Below, in pieces: positions 1 through 7,664 of a stretch of 64,000 bases of DNA (position 1 is the stretch's first letter; each line of letters starts with the position of its first letter). The notes below the pieces were generated by a model. It ran no database searches, was not told the DNA's origin, and was given only the letters and a program-made list of their open reading frames with translations. The stretch is taken from NCBI RefSeq assembly GCF_019047785.1, contig NZ_CP077290.1, positions 3,906,001 to 3,970,000 of the forward strand, read 5' to 3'. A program made the translations under genes and the position numbers. Origin of the DNA: Enterobacter cancerogenus (GTDB taxonomy: Bacteria; Pseudomonadota; Gammaproteobacteria; Enterobacterales; Enterobacteriaceae).

Positions 1-1379
1 TCAGCTTTATCTGGCGTGACCATCCGAACTATGACCCAAGCCTGCAGATTCAGATCGCCAGCGCTGACACGCTGATCCGCCGAGAATTTCCTCAGGATAT
101 CGATCTGTTGATTGTGGATGAAGCTCACTTGCGCAAACGTCGCATTCTGAAAGAGATTGAACGGATCACCACAGAAACCAAAGCGAAGGTTATTGGCCTT
201 TCCGGAACCCCGTTTTCACCCTTCTTGGGGAATTACTACCAGCGTCTGATTAAGCCGACCACCATCGGAGAACTTATTCAGCGCGGTGATCTGAGTAATT
301 ACGAATTTTTCGCGCCAACTAAACCGGATCTGAAAGGCGTTAAGACAAAAGCCTCGATGGAGTATGGCAGCGACTACGACGAAGCGCAGCTGGCAGAGAT
401 TATGTGCGGCTCTGATCTGGTGGGAGATATTGTCGATAACTGGCTGCGTAATGGCCGTGACCTGCCGACGGTGGCGTTCTGCGTCAATAAAGCGCATGCC
501 AATTACGTCACCATGCAATTCAACAAAGCCGGTGTTAATGCCGAAGTCATGGTGGCTGAAACGCCACACGAAGAACGCCAGCTGATGATCCACCGTTTCG
601 AGACGGGCGCTACAAAAATCATCGTCAGCGTCGGCGTACTGGTGGCGGGTTTCGACAGTGACGTTCGTTGCATCATTTACGCCCGACCGACAAAAAGCGA
701 AATTCGCTGGCTTCAGGCACTGGGACGTGGTCTGCGAACTGCCCCGGGGAAAGATGCCTGCCTTATCTTCGATCACAGCGGCACCGTCCATCGCCTGGGA
801 TTTCCTGACGCCATCGAGTACAACGATCTGCCCTCCACAAACGACGGGATGAAAGAAGTTGCAGCTCGCGTAGCCGAAGAACGGGAGGAAAAACTCCCGA
901 AGGAATGCCCGGAATGTCATTTCATGAAGCCAGCAGGTGTCTACGTCTGCCCGAAATGCGGATTTAAACCGCTGGTCGGCGAGGATGTGGAAACTGACAC
1001 GCAACGCAATATCAAAAAGCTCAGCAAGGGCGAAAAGGTTTACACCAAATCGGACAAACAGTCCTGGTGGAGCCAGATCAAATTCTATCAGCGCCAGCGC
1101 ACTTCGATGGGGAAACCCATCAGCGACGGCTGGTGTGCGCATACATTCCGCGAAAAATTCAACGAATGGCCCAACGGGCTGAGCGATTTTCCGATGGAGA
1201 TTACCCCGGAGGTAAACAACTACATCAGGCACAAACTCATCAAATTTGCGAAGGGACGGGAGAAGGCCGACAGCCTGGCGGGTGAGCCTGCCAGCAGTGC
1301 GGACACCACAAGCCGGATCATTTCCGCAAAGAATAAGGTTGCTAACATTCGTAGTATGTTGGGGAGAAGAACAGCGTGA
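1..1379 (+). CDS. DEAD/DEAH-box superfamily 2 helicase (5' end missing)
   Basis: The reading frame is open from base 3, so the gene starts upstream of the window. Its first methionine-like codon (TTG at 108) is an internal leucine in LLIVDEAH. Visible SF2 motifs are motif II DEAH, motif III LSGTPF, and motif VI QALGRGLR in the second RecA lobe. After the helicase core, near window bases 907-966, lies a zinc-ribbon-like Cys4 cluster with CPEC and CPKC pairs. The product is probably an ATP-dependent DNA helicase of the phage replication module, working with the primase that overlaps it by 4 bp. The C-terminal tail is lysine-rich. The family is clear; the exact role in replication is inferred from position. 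Confidence 0.88.
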   Translation, partial: SFIWRDHPNYDPSLQIQIASADTLIRREFPQDIDLLIVDEAHLRKRRILKEIERITTETKAKVIGLSGTPFSPFLGNYYQRLIKPTTIGELIQRGDLSNYEFFAPTKPDLKGVKTKASMEYGSDYDEAQLAEIMCGSDLVGDIVDNWLRNGRDLPTVAFCVNKAHANYVTMQFNKAGVNAEVMVAETPHEERQLMIHRFETGATKIIVSVGVLVAGFDSDVRCIIYARPTKSEIRWLQALGRGLRTAPGKDACLIFDHSGTVHRLGFPDAIEYNDLPSTNDGMKEVAARVAEEREEKLPKECPECHFMKPAGVYVCPKCGFKPLVGEDVETDTQRNIKKLSKGEKVYTKSDKQSWWSQIKFYQRQRTSMGKPISDGWCAHTFREKFNEWPNGLSDFPMEITPEVNNYIRHKLIKFAKGREKADSLAGEPASSADTTSRIISAKNKVANIRSMLGRRTA

Positions 1380-2350
1380 AGACAGCGGAAGCGGCGAAAG
1401 GTCGCTGGACAGAAATTCTTGAACATTACGGCCTGCCGCCAATAACCGGGAAAAATCACTATAAGGGTGAATGTCCGGTATGTGGCGCACGCAGCAAGTT
1501 TCGTATTGACGACCGTGGTGGTGCCGGAACGTGGATCTGCGTGTGCGGCAGCGGTGACGGCATGAAACTGCTTTCCCTCACGCAGACCGGGAAGACTTTC
1601 TCGGCACTTTGCGCCGAGGTGGATCAGCTCATTGGCAATGACTACCGACGGGAGAAAATCTCGGCCAACAGCTCTGCGGCGAAGCTACGCCAGCGTGCCA
1701 TCAGTAAATTCGCGAAGCTGCTACCCTTGCGGGGTACCAACGGGGAAGGTTATTTGCGCCAGCGCGGGATCAACAAACTACCCTCTGAGGCGATCCGGTT
1801 CTGCGAAAAGCAGCGCCATGCAGGCAGGATTTATCATGCTCTCTATGCTCTTGCCACCGATGATAAAGGTGAGCTGTGCTATCTCCACCGGACCTTGCTC
1901 GAAGGGGATCGCAAAGCGCCGCTGGGCGAAAGCGCCAAACGGCAAAAATCCCTGCAGGAAGACAACTACCTCGAACACGCCCGCTCGGTAGCCATCCGTA
2001 TGTTCCCAGTATCTTCAACGCTGGGGATCGCAGAGGGTATCGAAACGGCGCTCTCCTGCTATCAGATTTATGGCGTGAATACCTGGGCGGTTATGAACAG
2101 CAATTTCATGAAAAAATTCCGGGTGCCGGCAGGGGTAAAACATCTGATCGTTTTCGCTGACATGGACAAGCATTCTGCCACCGGTCAGGCGGCGGCGTTT
2201 GAGTGCGCCCATGCCAATCTGCTGGCGAAAAATGACCTTGTGAAAGTCAGCGTACGCTGGCCGGACAACAGTGACTTTAACGATATGCTCATGAATGGCG
2301 ATGAGGTTCGTGAGTTGGTCTTCTACAAGAAACAAAAAGAGGCGGCATAA
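1376..2350 (+). CDS. Phage primase with N-terminal zinc ribbon and Toprim domain
   Basis: This 324-residue protein would make RNA primers at the phage origin. The N-terminus has a zinc ribbon (CPVCG near residue 33, then CVCGSGDG near residue 58), as in P4-alpha and T7-type primases. The Toprim fold is indicated by [10 protein letters not shown] near residue 218 (catalytic Glu) and FADMD near residue 261 (the DxD pair). The start is GTG in a GTGA overlap with the helicase stop, a sign of translational coupling. A P4-type C-terminal helicase domain is missing, and the separate upstream helicase supplies that activity. The two genes therefore form one replication unit. Confidence 0.88.
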   Translation: MKTAEAAKGRWTEILEHYGLPPITGKNHYKGECPVCGARSKFRIDDRGGAGTWICVCGSGDGMKLLSLTQTGKTFSALCAEVDQLIGNDYRREKISANSSAAKLRQRAISKFAKLLPLRGTNGEGYLRQRGINKLPSEAIRFCEKQRHAGRIYHALYALATDDKGELCYLHRTLLEGDRKAPLGESAKRQKSLQEDNYLEHARSVAIRMFPVSSTLGIAEGIETALSCYQIYGVNTWAVMNSNFMKKFRVPAGVKHLIVFADMDKHSATGQAAAFECAHANLLAKNDLVKVSVRWPDNSDFNDMLMNGDEVRELVFYKKQKEAA

Positions 2351-2745
2351 TGCGGGACATCCAACAGGTATTAGAGCGCTGGGGAGCATGGGCCGCTAAC
2401 AATCATGAAGATGTTACATGGGCTTCTATTGCTGCTGGGTTTAAAGGGCTCGTCCCGGCACGGGTAAAATCACGGCCACAATGCTGTGACGATGACGCAA
2501 TGATTTTATGCGGATGTATAGCAAGACTAAACAAAAACAATAAGGATTTGCATGATCTGCTGGTGGATTATTATGTGATGGGCATGACGTTTATGGCGCT
2601 GGCCCGCAAGCATGGCTGCTCTGACGGTCATATTGGTAAAAAACTTCAGAAAGCTGAGGGTGTGATTGAGGGCATGTTGATGATGCTTGATATCCGGCTG
2701 GAAATGGATCGCAATGTTGAAAAAAGTTCGTTTGTGATTAAGTAA
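2350..2745 (+). CDS. Late antitermination protein Q (PF06530-like)
   Basis: The 131-residue protein has the hallmark N-terminus of the phage antitermination Q family: RWGAWAANN followed by [11 protein letters not shown]. In the middle are a Cys pair and an acidic cluster (CCDDD), then a helix-turn-helix-like segment ([18 protein letters not shown]). Q proteins load onto RNA polymerase paused at the late promoter and let it pass intrinsic terminators. This fits the many terminators seen downstream before and within the lysis and structural genes. Its ATG overlaps the primase stop by one base. I am confident of the family; binding-site details cannot be seen. Confidence 0.9.
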   Translation: MRDIQQVLERWGAWAANNHEDVTWASIAAGFKGLVPARVKSRPQCCDDDAMILCGCIARLNKNNKDLHDLLVDYYVMGMTFMALARKHGCSDGHIGKKLQKAEGVIEGMLMMLDIRLEMDRNVEKSSFVIK

Positions 2746-2806
2746 TTTGATTCATCTTGCTGTCTCACTGTTTAATATTTTAACAGAGGGATATACAGAG
2801 GACGTT

Positions 2807-2989
2807 ATGTTTAAAATCACAGCGACTATCATCAAAGCAGGAGGCACACCAGCTGAGTGGATTCGCTTTTCTAAACACAAAATGACTCGCGAACAATGCG
2901 AAAAAATGTTCTTCAGGGACAAAGAGGCTGGTAAATCCTATGGAGCTAAGGTCACGATCGAAAATTTTCGCTGTGAGAAGGCAAAATAG
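2807..2989 (+). CDS. Small hypothetical phage protein (60 aa)
   Basis: The start was placed at the ATG at 2807, which has a GAGG ribosome site 6 bases upstream; an upstream in-frame start lacks one. The product is basic (many Lys and Arg) with no signal peptide, membrane segment or recognised domain. It sits between Q and the putative late leader, so it is probably transcribed with the early genes. The function is unknown. Confidence 0.6.
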   Translation: MFKITATIIKAGGTPAEWIRFSKHKMTREQCEKMFFRDKEAGKSYGAKVTIENFRCEKAK

Positions 2990-3056
2990 GTTTACGTACG
3001 TAAAATACGTAATATCCTGTTAAGAGTGGTCACTTCGACACACAGCTTAACCATCG
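2990..3056 (+). promoter_or_regulatory. Putative late promoter and leader region (pR'-like)
   Basis: This spacer follows the Q module. The stretches GGTCACTTCGAC (from 3028) and AACCATCG (from 3049), in this order, match my recollection of the lambda transcript between pR' and tR'. An AT-rich stretch with TAATAT (3010-3015) could be a -10 element, but no convincing -35 is visible at normal spacing. An intrinsic terminator follows directly, as expected for a Q-dependent leader. Confidence 0.4.
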
Positions 3057-3080
3057 AAACCCTGCCTCGGCGGGGTTTTT
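3057..3080 (+). terminator. Intrinsic terminator (tR'-like)
   Basis: ACCCTGCC pairs with GGCGGGGT (one G-T pair) around a two-base loop and is followed by TTTTT. It lies just after the lambda-like leader, where Q-dependent antitermination would be needed. Confidence 0.8.
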
Positions 3081-3132
3081 GATTTCTCTGGTAAACTCGG
3101 CTAGCATCAGCATATTTGAAAAAGGAGATCCT

Positions 3133-3363
3133 ATGAAGAAAGCCGTGATTGCCGCCTCAGTCATACTGGTTGCTGGTTGTACAAGTTCACAGAAGCAAGA
3201 AAAGCCTATCGGTATGGCAAATCCAGCGTCCGTTCACTGCATTAAACAGGGCGGGAAACTGGATATCGTTAAAGAATCTCGCGGTGAAGTGGGTTATTGC
3301 ACATTACCATCAGGCGAGCGTATCGAAGAATGGGCTTTATTTCGTCGTGACAACATGAAATAA
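3133..3363 (+). CDS. DUF333-type small lipoprotein
   Basis: This 76-residue lipoprotein starts at ATG 3133, preceded by AAAGGAG. The signal peptide ends in the lipobox VAGC (Cys 17), so the mature protein should be lipidated, probably on the outer membrane. The mature part (NPASVHCIKQGGKL ... GEVGYCTLPSGERIEEWALFR) matches the short DUF333 pattern, with two cysteines that may form a disulfide. It lies in the late region between two intrinsic terminators and looks like a cargo gene that alters the lysogen surface. The lipoprotein call is solid; the role is unknown. Confidence 0.8.
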   Translation: MKKAVIAASVILVAGCTSSQKQEKPIGMANPASVHCIKQGGKLDIVKESRGEVGYCTLPSGERIEEWALFRRDNMK

Positions 3364-3429
3364 TCGTGCTACAGGTTGCGATGATGGATCACTCCCGGAG
3401 TGACAGAGAAACGCTACAGTTTTGAATGG

Positions 3430-3524
3430 GCGCTGATTTTTGCAAAAATACTGACCTTTGGGTTCAGCGCTCATCCAAAAGCACCATGTCTAAATCCGGT
3501 TAACCTCGGGAGGTTTGTTGGATG
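3430..3524 (+). other. Structured non-coding segment with nested inverted repeats
   Basis: No gene is supported between 3364 and 3663. The segment has GCGCTGA (3430) paired with TCAGCGC (3464), then CATCCAA (3472) paired with TTGGATG (3518), which encloses the perfect hairpin AACCTC-GG-GAGGTT (3502-3515). A strong terminator follows at 3546. The layout would suit a structured leader or a small RNA; no promoter was identified. Confidence 0.4.
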
Positions 3525-3545
3525 AGGTGCCTCTCTAGCATTTGG

Positions 3546-3567
3546 CCTCGCTTCGGCGAGGTTTTTC
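3546..3567 (+). terminator. Intrinsic terminator
   Basis: CCTCGC and GCGAGG form a perfect 6-bp stem around a TTCG tetraloop, followed by TTTTTC and more T. It closes the DUF333 lipoprotein and structured segment. Confidence 0.9.
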
Positions 3568-3663
3568 TTTTTCTCGACTGCATATCGATTGATAGATGTT
3601 AGTTAGAATAATTCGCATTGTTGGATGTGGGATAGATAGTGACATGAGCATTTTGCCAAATGA

Positions 3664-3987
3664 TTAGTTGTCACTTTTGTAACAACAAATCTCTATACGA
3701 CAAGCATCTGGACAGCTTGAAAATATTTTGTTGTTTTTAGGGCACCTCAGATTGGATATCAGTATTGACCACAAAGAGGGCTTGAAGGGGATTATATGAT
3801 ATATTGTATATTTATTATGTTCTGAAGCCCTGCTAATACCTTCACTTATAGTTGTTATCTCATCTCCAGGTAGAAATTGTATTTTCCCGCTATGCCAGAG
3901 TATCAAATTCATCTTGTTAGTTGAGGTAATCCACGAGAATACAGTACCTGTCGATGGGTCAATCAAACTATCAATTACTATCCACAT
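3664..3987 (-). CDS. Hypothetical protein on the opposite strand of the late region
   Basis: A 107-residue frame reads leftwards against the late genes. AAGGA stands 7 bases before the ATG, a good ribosome site, and composition is AT-rich unlike the head genes. The product is mixed, hydrophobic and basic, with four Cys in the last third (CPK, SCPD, ICCYK); no domain is recognised. Antisense orientation to the Q transcript suggests expression in the lysogen from its own promoter, typical of cargo genes. It may be a real small gene or a chance frame. Confidence 0.5.
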   Translation of the reverse strand: MWIVIDSLIDPSTGTVFSWITSTNKMNLILWHSGKIQFLPGDEITTISEGISRASEHNKYTIYHIIPFKPSLWSILISNLRCPKNNKIFSSCPDACRIEICCYKSDN

Positions 3988-4362
3988 AACTTCATCCTTA
4001 GTTATCTTAAGAGTTTCCTTGGTTTCATTAAAGTATAGCCCTTAACTTATTGAAAAAGATCGAGATTATTTGTGAGGGTCGACTTGTGATGCGAGATGCT
4101 GGCGCTGTGATTTTGAAACTCTAAAATCCGCTGAAGTCCAATCATCGCTGATGGCATGCTGGTGGTTGGGGTAATTACCCTGCTCAGGCCCTTGATTAAA
4201 TTCAGTAAATAACGCTGTGCAAAAGGTTATTGCTGATGGCCTTTGACAGAGTGAAAGTTTACATAGAGTGCTATATTTAAACTGGTATTCGATAATGCTC
4301 TCGATACATCAAAACACGGGGCGGGGACGCGCCTAACACGCAGAGACAACTGCATGACCCCT
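3988..4362 (+). other. Non-coding spacer with possible extended -10 promoter
   Basis: No reading frame is convincing here. TTGACA (4243) and an extended -10 TGCTATATT (4269-4277) are present, but they are 23 bases apart, so only the extended -10 could work alone. GGTAATTACC near 4169 is a perfect palindrome. The spacer ends in a strong terminator. Confidence 0.3.
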
Positions 4363-4391
4363 GACCAGCAAATCTTTGCTGGTCTTTTTTT
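4363..4391 (+). terminator. Strong intrinsic terminator just before the phage tRNA
   Basis: GACCAGCAAA and TTTGCTGGTC form a perfect 10-bp stem with a two-base loop, followed by seven T. The last T is also the first base of the tRNA-like gene, so transcripts reaching the tRNA must pass this signal. Confidence 0.92.
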
Positions 4392-4467
4392 CGGCATTAG
4401 CTCAACGGGAGAGAGCACGGAGCTTCTACCTCTGTGGTTAGGGAGTTGAATCCTCGATGGCGAACCA
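4391..4467 (+). tRNA. tRNA-Arg(UCU)-like gene, degenerate T arm
   Basis: A cloverleaf can be folded by eye. Acceptor 4391-4397 pairs with 4457-4463 in six of seven positions. D stem GCTC pairs with GAGC. Anticodon stem CGGAG pairs with CTCTG, and the loop CTTCTAC carries anticodon TCT (4425-4427). A CCA end is encoded at 4465-4467. The T stem is poor (three of five pairs) and the T loop GTTGAAT departs from the TTCRANY consensus, so it may be decayed. A tRNA-Arg(UCU) between Q and the lysis genes recalls the argN/argO tRNAs of Shiga-toxin phages, which read the rare AGA codon. Confidence 0.65.
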
Positions 4468-4668
4468 ATAAAGCTTCTCTCTCACATATTGACGACTTAA
4501 AGGATTCCTGGGTAAGTTATTACTGTGGTGAATCCATTCTTAGTGGTGGGACGTCTGGTTAACTACTACGTGCAGTTATGCGCGTGGCTTTGATAACAGA
4601 GATGAGTCACCGGGAGGCACGCGGCACCACAATCTTTTCATATTTTTGTCCCATCGGAAGGGTATAGA

Positions 4669-4878
4669 GTGTACAAGTTTAATTCATCCTTACTTGCGAT
4701 TTTTCTGCTGACAGGTTGTAGTTCTGATTTGGTTTTACATGCACCTAAACAACCTGTTTACAAACCAATGCCGGAAATTACCCAGTCTGTGACGCCTACG
4801 CAACAGCGCGCGATCATGGCTGGCGAGAGACCTGATTGGTCGGAAAGAACACCAGTAAGCACTACAAAGCGATATTAA
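4669..4878 (+). CDS. Small lipoprotein (69 aa)
   Basis: The start is GTG at 4669 with GGAAGGG upstream. The N-terminus is a lipoprotein signal with lipobox LTGC (Cys 17), followed by a proline- and threonine-rich mature chain without recognised domain. The preceding bases include a CACCGGGAGGCA-type motif that I recall from the lambdoid late leaders before the holin genes. A terminator follows 20 bases after the stop. It is probably an outer-membrane cargo lipoprotein; a lysis role cannot be excluded but the true spanins are found further on. Confidence 0.62.
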   Translation: MYKFNSSLLAIFLLTGCSSDLVLHAPKQPVYKPMPEITQSVTPTQQRAIMAGERPDWSERTPVSTTKRY

Positions 4879-4896
4879 TAAACGCTTATCTAATAA

Positions 4897-4920
4897 GGCT
4901 GCCAATCGGCGGCCTTTTTT
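4897..4920 (+). terminator. Intrinsic terminator
   Basis: GGCTGCC and GGCGGCC (one T-G pair) around AATC, followed by six T. It lies 18 bases after the lipoprotein stop. Confidence 0.88.
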
Positions 4921-5023
4921 ATTCCCTCTTAATTTTGCTAATAGTAGGCCAAGCAAAATGAAAAAGCGAAATGTTCGCAGAACCAATATCTGCACTATGT
5001 CCATGTTAAAAGGAACTTAAGTT

Positions 5024-5758
5024 ATGCAAAACACGTTAGCAAAAGCCGTTTTTATCGCCAGTGCTGCTCTGTCATTTCCTTCACATGCAACCATTACGCC
5101 GGGAGGGCTCTCACAATCTACCTGGTCGATTACGAATGCTCCAGCAAATGGGGTAAGTGAGATTTCGTTTCCGATTAGAGTAAACGAGGCTCCGGTTTCT
5201 AAAGGATATTATTTCGCTCAGCAATTTCGTATTGTCGGAGCAAACCTTGGTTATATCGGTATTCAGCCTCTTGCTACTTCTGAGAAGCATGCTCAGCTGA
5301 TTTTTTCCGTGTTTGGTAGTGGAGCTAAGCCGATCAGCTCGAATTGTAGCGGCGGCGCTGATGGAGGTTCAGGTGTTTCATGCAGTACAGTCTTCACAAA
5401 CTTTGTTCGTGGGACCCTTTATTATTTTAACGTTAAGCAAGATGCAAATGATAAATCCTTATGGCACGGCTCAATGAGTGACGGCACTAACGAAATCCCT
5501 ATTGGCTCATGGCAGATCACTGGCAGTACCAAAGGTATTAATAAAACAGAACTTGGCTTTATTGAATATTTCAAATCTCTGCCATCTTGTGAGAAGTTAC
5601 CAAAAATTTCTGTTCAATATCATCAGCCTCGTATTGCTGGCTACAAGACCATCATTACAGGGCCATCCGAATATGGGAAATGTAAGGGCGCAGCGAACTT
5701 TGCCGGTTTTAATACGGGCCGATGGATGGCTACACATGCGTTAGGTTTTTCAAATTAA
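5024..5758 (+). CDS. Secreted protein, possibly DUF3472-like cargo
   Basis: The 244-residue product has a Sec signal peptide cut after about residue 22 (SFPSHA). The mature chain is rich in Ser, Gly and aromatic residues with a segment LGYIGIQPL, a Gly-rich loop SGGADGGSGVSC and a WQITGSTKG strand, which together resemble the DUF3472 pattern of secreted beta-rich proteins; this is from memory. Four cysteines suggest disulfides outside the cytoplasm. It has terminators on both sides, so it looks like an independent cargo unit inserted before the lysis cassette. Likely periplasmic or exported in the lysogen; activity unknown. Confidence 0.65.
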   Translation: MQNTLAKAVFIASAALSFPSHATITPGGLSQSTWSITNAPANGVSEISFPIRVNEAPVSKGYYFAQQFRIVGANLGYIGIQPLATSEKHAQLIFSVFGSGAKPISSNCSGGADGGSGVSCSTVFTNFVRGTLYYFNVKQDANDKSLWHGSMSDGTNEIPIGSWQITGSTKGINKTELGFIEYFKSLPSCEKLPKISVQYHQPRIAGYKTIITGPSEYGKCKGAANFAGFNTGRWMATHALGFSN

Positions 5759-5772
5759 TTTGTAATATTCAT

Positions 5773-5793
5773 GCCGTCTACGGGCGGCTTTTT
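5773..5793 (+). terminator. Intrinsic terminator
   Basis: GCCGTC and GGCGGC pair around TACG (one T-G pair), followed by five T, 14 bases after the secreted-protein stop. Confidence 0.88.
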
Positions 5794-5836
5794 ATGAATT
5801 CCTGATTATACGTCCAATGCATTATAAGGGGGCTAA

Positions 5837-6223
5837 ATGTCTGACCCGGTTTCCAGCACTGCACTAACTGGTGTTGCGCTGACTGGTGCCAGTGTCTACG
5901 GGTTGCTTACAGGTTCCGATTATGGTGTGGTATTTGGCGCATTCGCAGGGGCTGTATTCTATATAGCGACAGCATCAGATCTAAGTGTTTTGCGCCGGCT
6001 TGCCTACTTCGTGGTGTCGTATATCGTCGGCATTCTTGGTTCAGGTTTGCTGGGTTCAAAACTCACTTCCTTGACTGGGTACAGTGATAAGCCTCTGGAT
6101 GCTATCGGTGCCGTTATAGCTTCTGCCTTAGCCGTTCAAATCCTGACATTCCTGAACAAGCAGGACTTAAGCTCACTGGTGGCGCTGATCACGCGTCGGG
6201 GAGGTTCAGGTGGTACTAAATGA
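5837..6223 (+). CDS. Putative phage holin
   Basis: The 128-residue membrane protein has about three or four hydrophobic segments (near residues 10-30, 32-45, 55-78 and 90-108) and a charged C-terminal tail with RR and GGSGG. GGGGG precedes the ATG by 4 bases. It opens the lysis cassette and overlaps the next membrane protein. Its N-terminal MSDPVSSTALTGVALTGASVYGLL pattern is the one I associate with annotated phage holins of the PF16931 type. Holins form membrane lesions that release endolysin. The role is supported by position and topology. Confidence 0.8.
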   Translation: MSDPVSSTALTGVALTGASVYGLLTGSDYGVVFGAFAGAVFYIATASDLSVLRRLAYFVVSYIVGILGSGLLGSKLTSLTGYSDKPLDAIGAVIASALAVQILTFLNKQDLSSLVALITRRGGSGGTK

Positions 6224-6491
6224 TCCAACTGCAACATTAAACGCTCTGCTATGCGCCGGGGTGGTGATTACCCTTATGTTTTATCGACGTGGTGATTCAC
6301 GCCACCGTCCATGGGTTTCGCGTTTAGCCTGGCTAATTACGGTCACGTACAGCGCCGTGCCACTGGCCTATCTGTGCGGCATTTATCCTCATTCCTCATG
6401 GGCCACTATTGCGGTCAATATTATTTTCCTTTCCGTGCTGGTGGCCGTCAGAGGCAACGTTGCGCGCCTGGTTGATCATCTGAGGCACTAA
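6210..6491 (+). CDS. Second holin-like membrane protein (phage holin 3 type)
   Basis: Starts at GTG 6210 inside the end of the first holin, with GGGGAGG just upstream. The 93-residue product has three hydrophobic segments with the family pattern MFYRRGDSRHRPW then AVPLAYLCGIYPHS and a final RGNVARLVDHLRH. This pattern belongs to the short phage_holin_3 class found beside GH19 endolysins in contractile-tailed enterobacterial phages. It could be the holin itself or an antiholin to its neighbour. The stop overlaps the endolysin ATG by one base. Confidence 0.8.
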   Translation: MVLNDPTATLNALLCAGVVITLMFYRRGDSRHRPWVSRLAWLITVTYSAVPLAYLCGIYPHSSWATIAVNIIFLSVLVAVRGNVARLVDHLRH

Positions 6492-7120
6492 TGAACCAAT
6501 CACTATTTCAAAAGGCGGCTGGCATTAGCGCCGGGCTCGCTTCGCGCTGGTTTCCACATATCGACACTGCTACGAAAGAATACGGCATAACCGCACCGCT
6601 AGATCAGGCCATGTTCATCGCGCAGATGGGCCATGAGTCCACACGCTTTACCCGGCTGGTGGAAAACCTGAACTATGCGGCGGAAAACCTGGTCCCCATA
6701 TTTGGCAGGCACCGCATTACTCCCCAGCAGGCCGCCGCGCTCGGTAGAACGGCAACACAACCGGCCAACCAGAAAGCGATTGCCAATCTGGTATACGGCG
6801 GCGAGTGGGGCAAAGATAAACTGGGGAATCAGGTAGCGGGCGACGGCTGGAAATATCGCGGGCGCGGCCTGAAGCAAATCACCGGGCTGAGCAACTACCG
6901 CAGCTGCGGTCAGGCGCTGAAGCTGGATTTGGTAACACAGCCTGAATTGCTGGAGCAGGATGAATATGCTGCTCGCTCAGCTGCATGGTTCTACGTCTCG
7001 CACGGCTGCCTGCTTCATTCAGGCGACGTGGAGCGCGTGACGCTGCTCATAAACGGCGGCCGTAACGGGCTTGATAAACGCCGCGTGCTGTTTAACATGG
7101 CAAAATCCGTGCTGGCGTGA
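6491..7120 (+). CDS. Endolysin, glycoside hydrolase family 19
   Basis: The 209-residue enzyme cleaves the sugar backbone of peptidoglycan at lysis. GH19 features are FIAQMGHEST near residue 43 with the catalytic Glu in GHES, then YRGRGLKQITGLSNY near residue 122, and the C-terminal VERVTLLINGG. The N-terminus is not a signal peptide, so export depends on the holin. The gene is coupled to the holin-like gene by a one-base overlap and is followed 7 bases later by the inner spanin. Length is normal for the family. Confidence 0.93.
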   Translation: MNQSLFQKAAGISAGLASRWFPHIDTATKEYGITAPLDQAMFIAQMGHESTRFTRLVENLNYAAENLVPIFGRHRITPQQAAALGRTATQPANQKAIANLVYGGEWGKDKLGNQVAGDGWKYRGRGLKQITGLSNYRSCGQALKLDLVTQPELLEQDEYAARSAAWFYVSHGCLLHSGDVERVTLLINGGRNGLDKRRVLFNMAKSVLA

Positions 7121-7127
7121 GGTAGCA

Positions 7128-7406
7128 ATGAGTTTTATCGAATTAATTTTCTGGGCGATTGGCGCTGTAATGGCCGCCGCTGTTGGTGGTTTTGGGCTGG
7201 GCCATATCCACGGCAGCAGTAATGCTGATTCAAAAGCTAATCAGCAGCGCACTGAAGAGAATGCAGCGACAGCGGTCGCCGCGGCAGAACATAAAGCGGA
7301 AGTTACAAAAGAGGCCAGTAATGCACTGCAGACTGTTAATCACATGCCTGATGACGATGTTGATCGCGAGTTGCGCGAAAACTTCACCCGCCCCGGTGGT
7401 AGTTGA
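7128..7406 (+). CDS. Inner-membrane spanin subunit (Rz-like)
   Basis: Start at ATG 7128, just after the endolysin stop. The 92-residue protein has one N-terminal membrane segment (FIELIFWAIGAVMAAAVGGFG), then a long helical, Ala- and Glu-rich periplasmic part, and ends in DVDRELRENFTRPGG, a usual ending in Rz-type spanins. It would span the periplasm together with the lipoprotein encoded in the overlapping frame and fuse the two membranes at lysis. The nested arrangement strongly supports the call. Confidence 0.85.
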   Translation: MSFIELIFWAIGAVMAAAVGGFGLGHIHGSSNADSKANQQRTEENAATAVAAAEHKAEVTKEASNALQTVNHMPDDDVDRELRENFTRPGGS

Positions 7407-7533
7407 TACAGGGTGTCTGTGGACCCGAATTATTTACCTGACTGATCACGATATCGACGTGCTGGATAAACAGACCAAACGTGACATCCTGGCGCATAAC
7501 AAAGCGTGGCAGGCAAATTGCTTGGAGAATTAG
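7321..7533 (+). CDS. Outer-membrane spanin lipoprotein (Rz1-like), nested in the Rz frame
   Basis: Starts at ATG 7321 with AGAGG upstream, inside the inner-spanin gene in another frame, and runs 127 bases past it. The 70-residue product has a short lipoprotein signal ending in IASC (Cys 18), followed by SPAPVVVDTGCLW and a conserved LAHNKAWQANC ending. This motif pair is what I recall for Rz1-type partners of GH19 cassettes. It should be lipidated, sit in the outer membrane and bind the Rz C-terminus. Confidence 0.85.
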   Translation: MHCRLLITCLMTMLIASCAKTSPAPVVVDTGCLWTRIIYLTDHDIDVLDKQTKRDILAHNKAWQANCLEN

Positions 7534-7664
7534 AGCCTTATATCGTGCATTCATTGGCAGTCAGCAGGGATGGCCTACTAATTAACCAAATGTAACAATA
7601 ACTTTAAGAACAAAAGTGGAAAAATTATTAAGATAGTTTCATCTAGGATGGATAGGTGAACTTC

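Noticed and set aside
216..1490. Long minus-strand frame opposite the helicase and primase start
   Set aside because: It mirrors the plus-strand helicase codons, lacks a ribosome site and has no recognisable domain.
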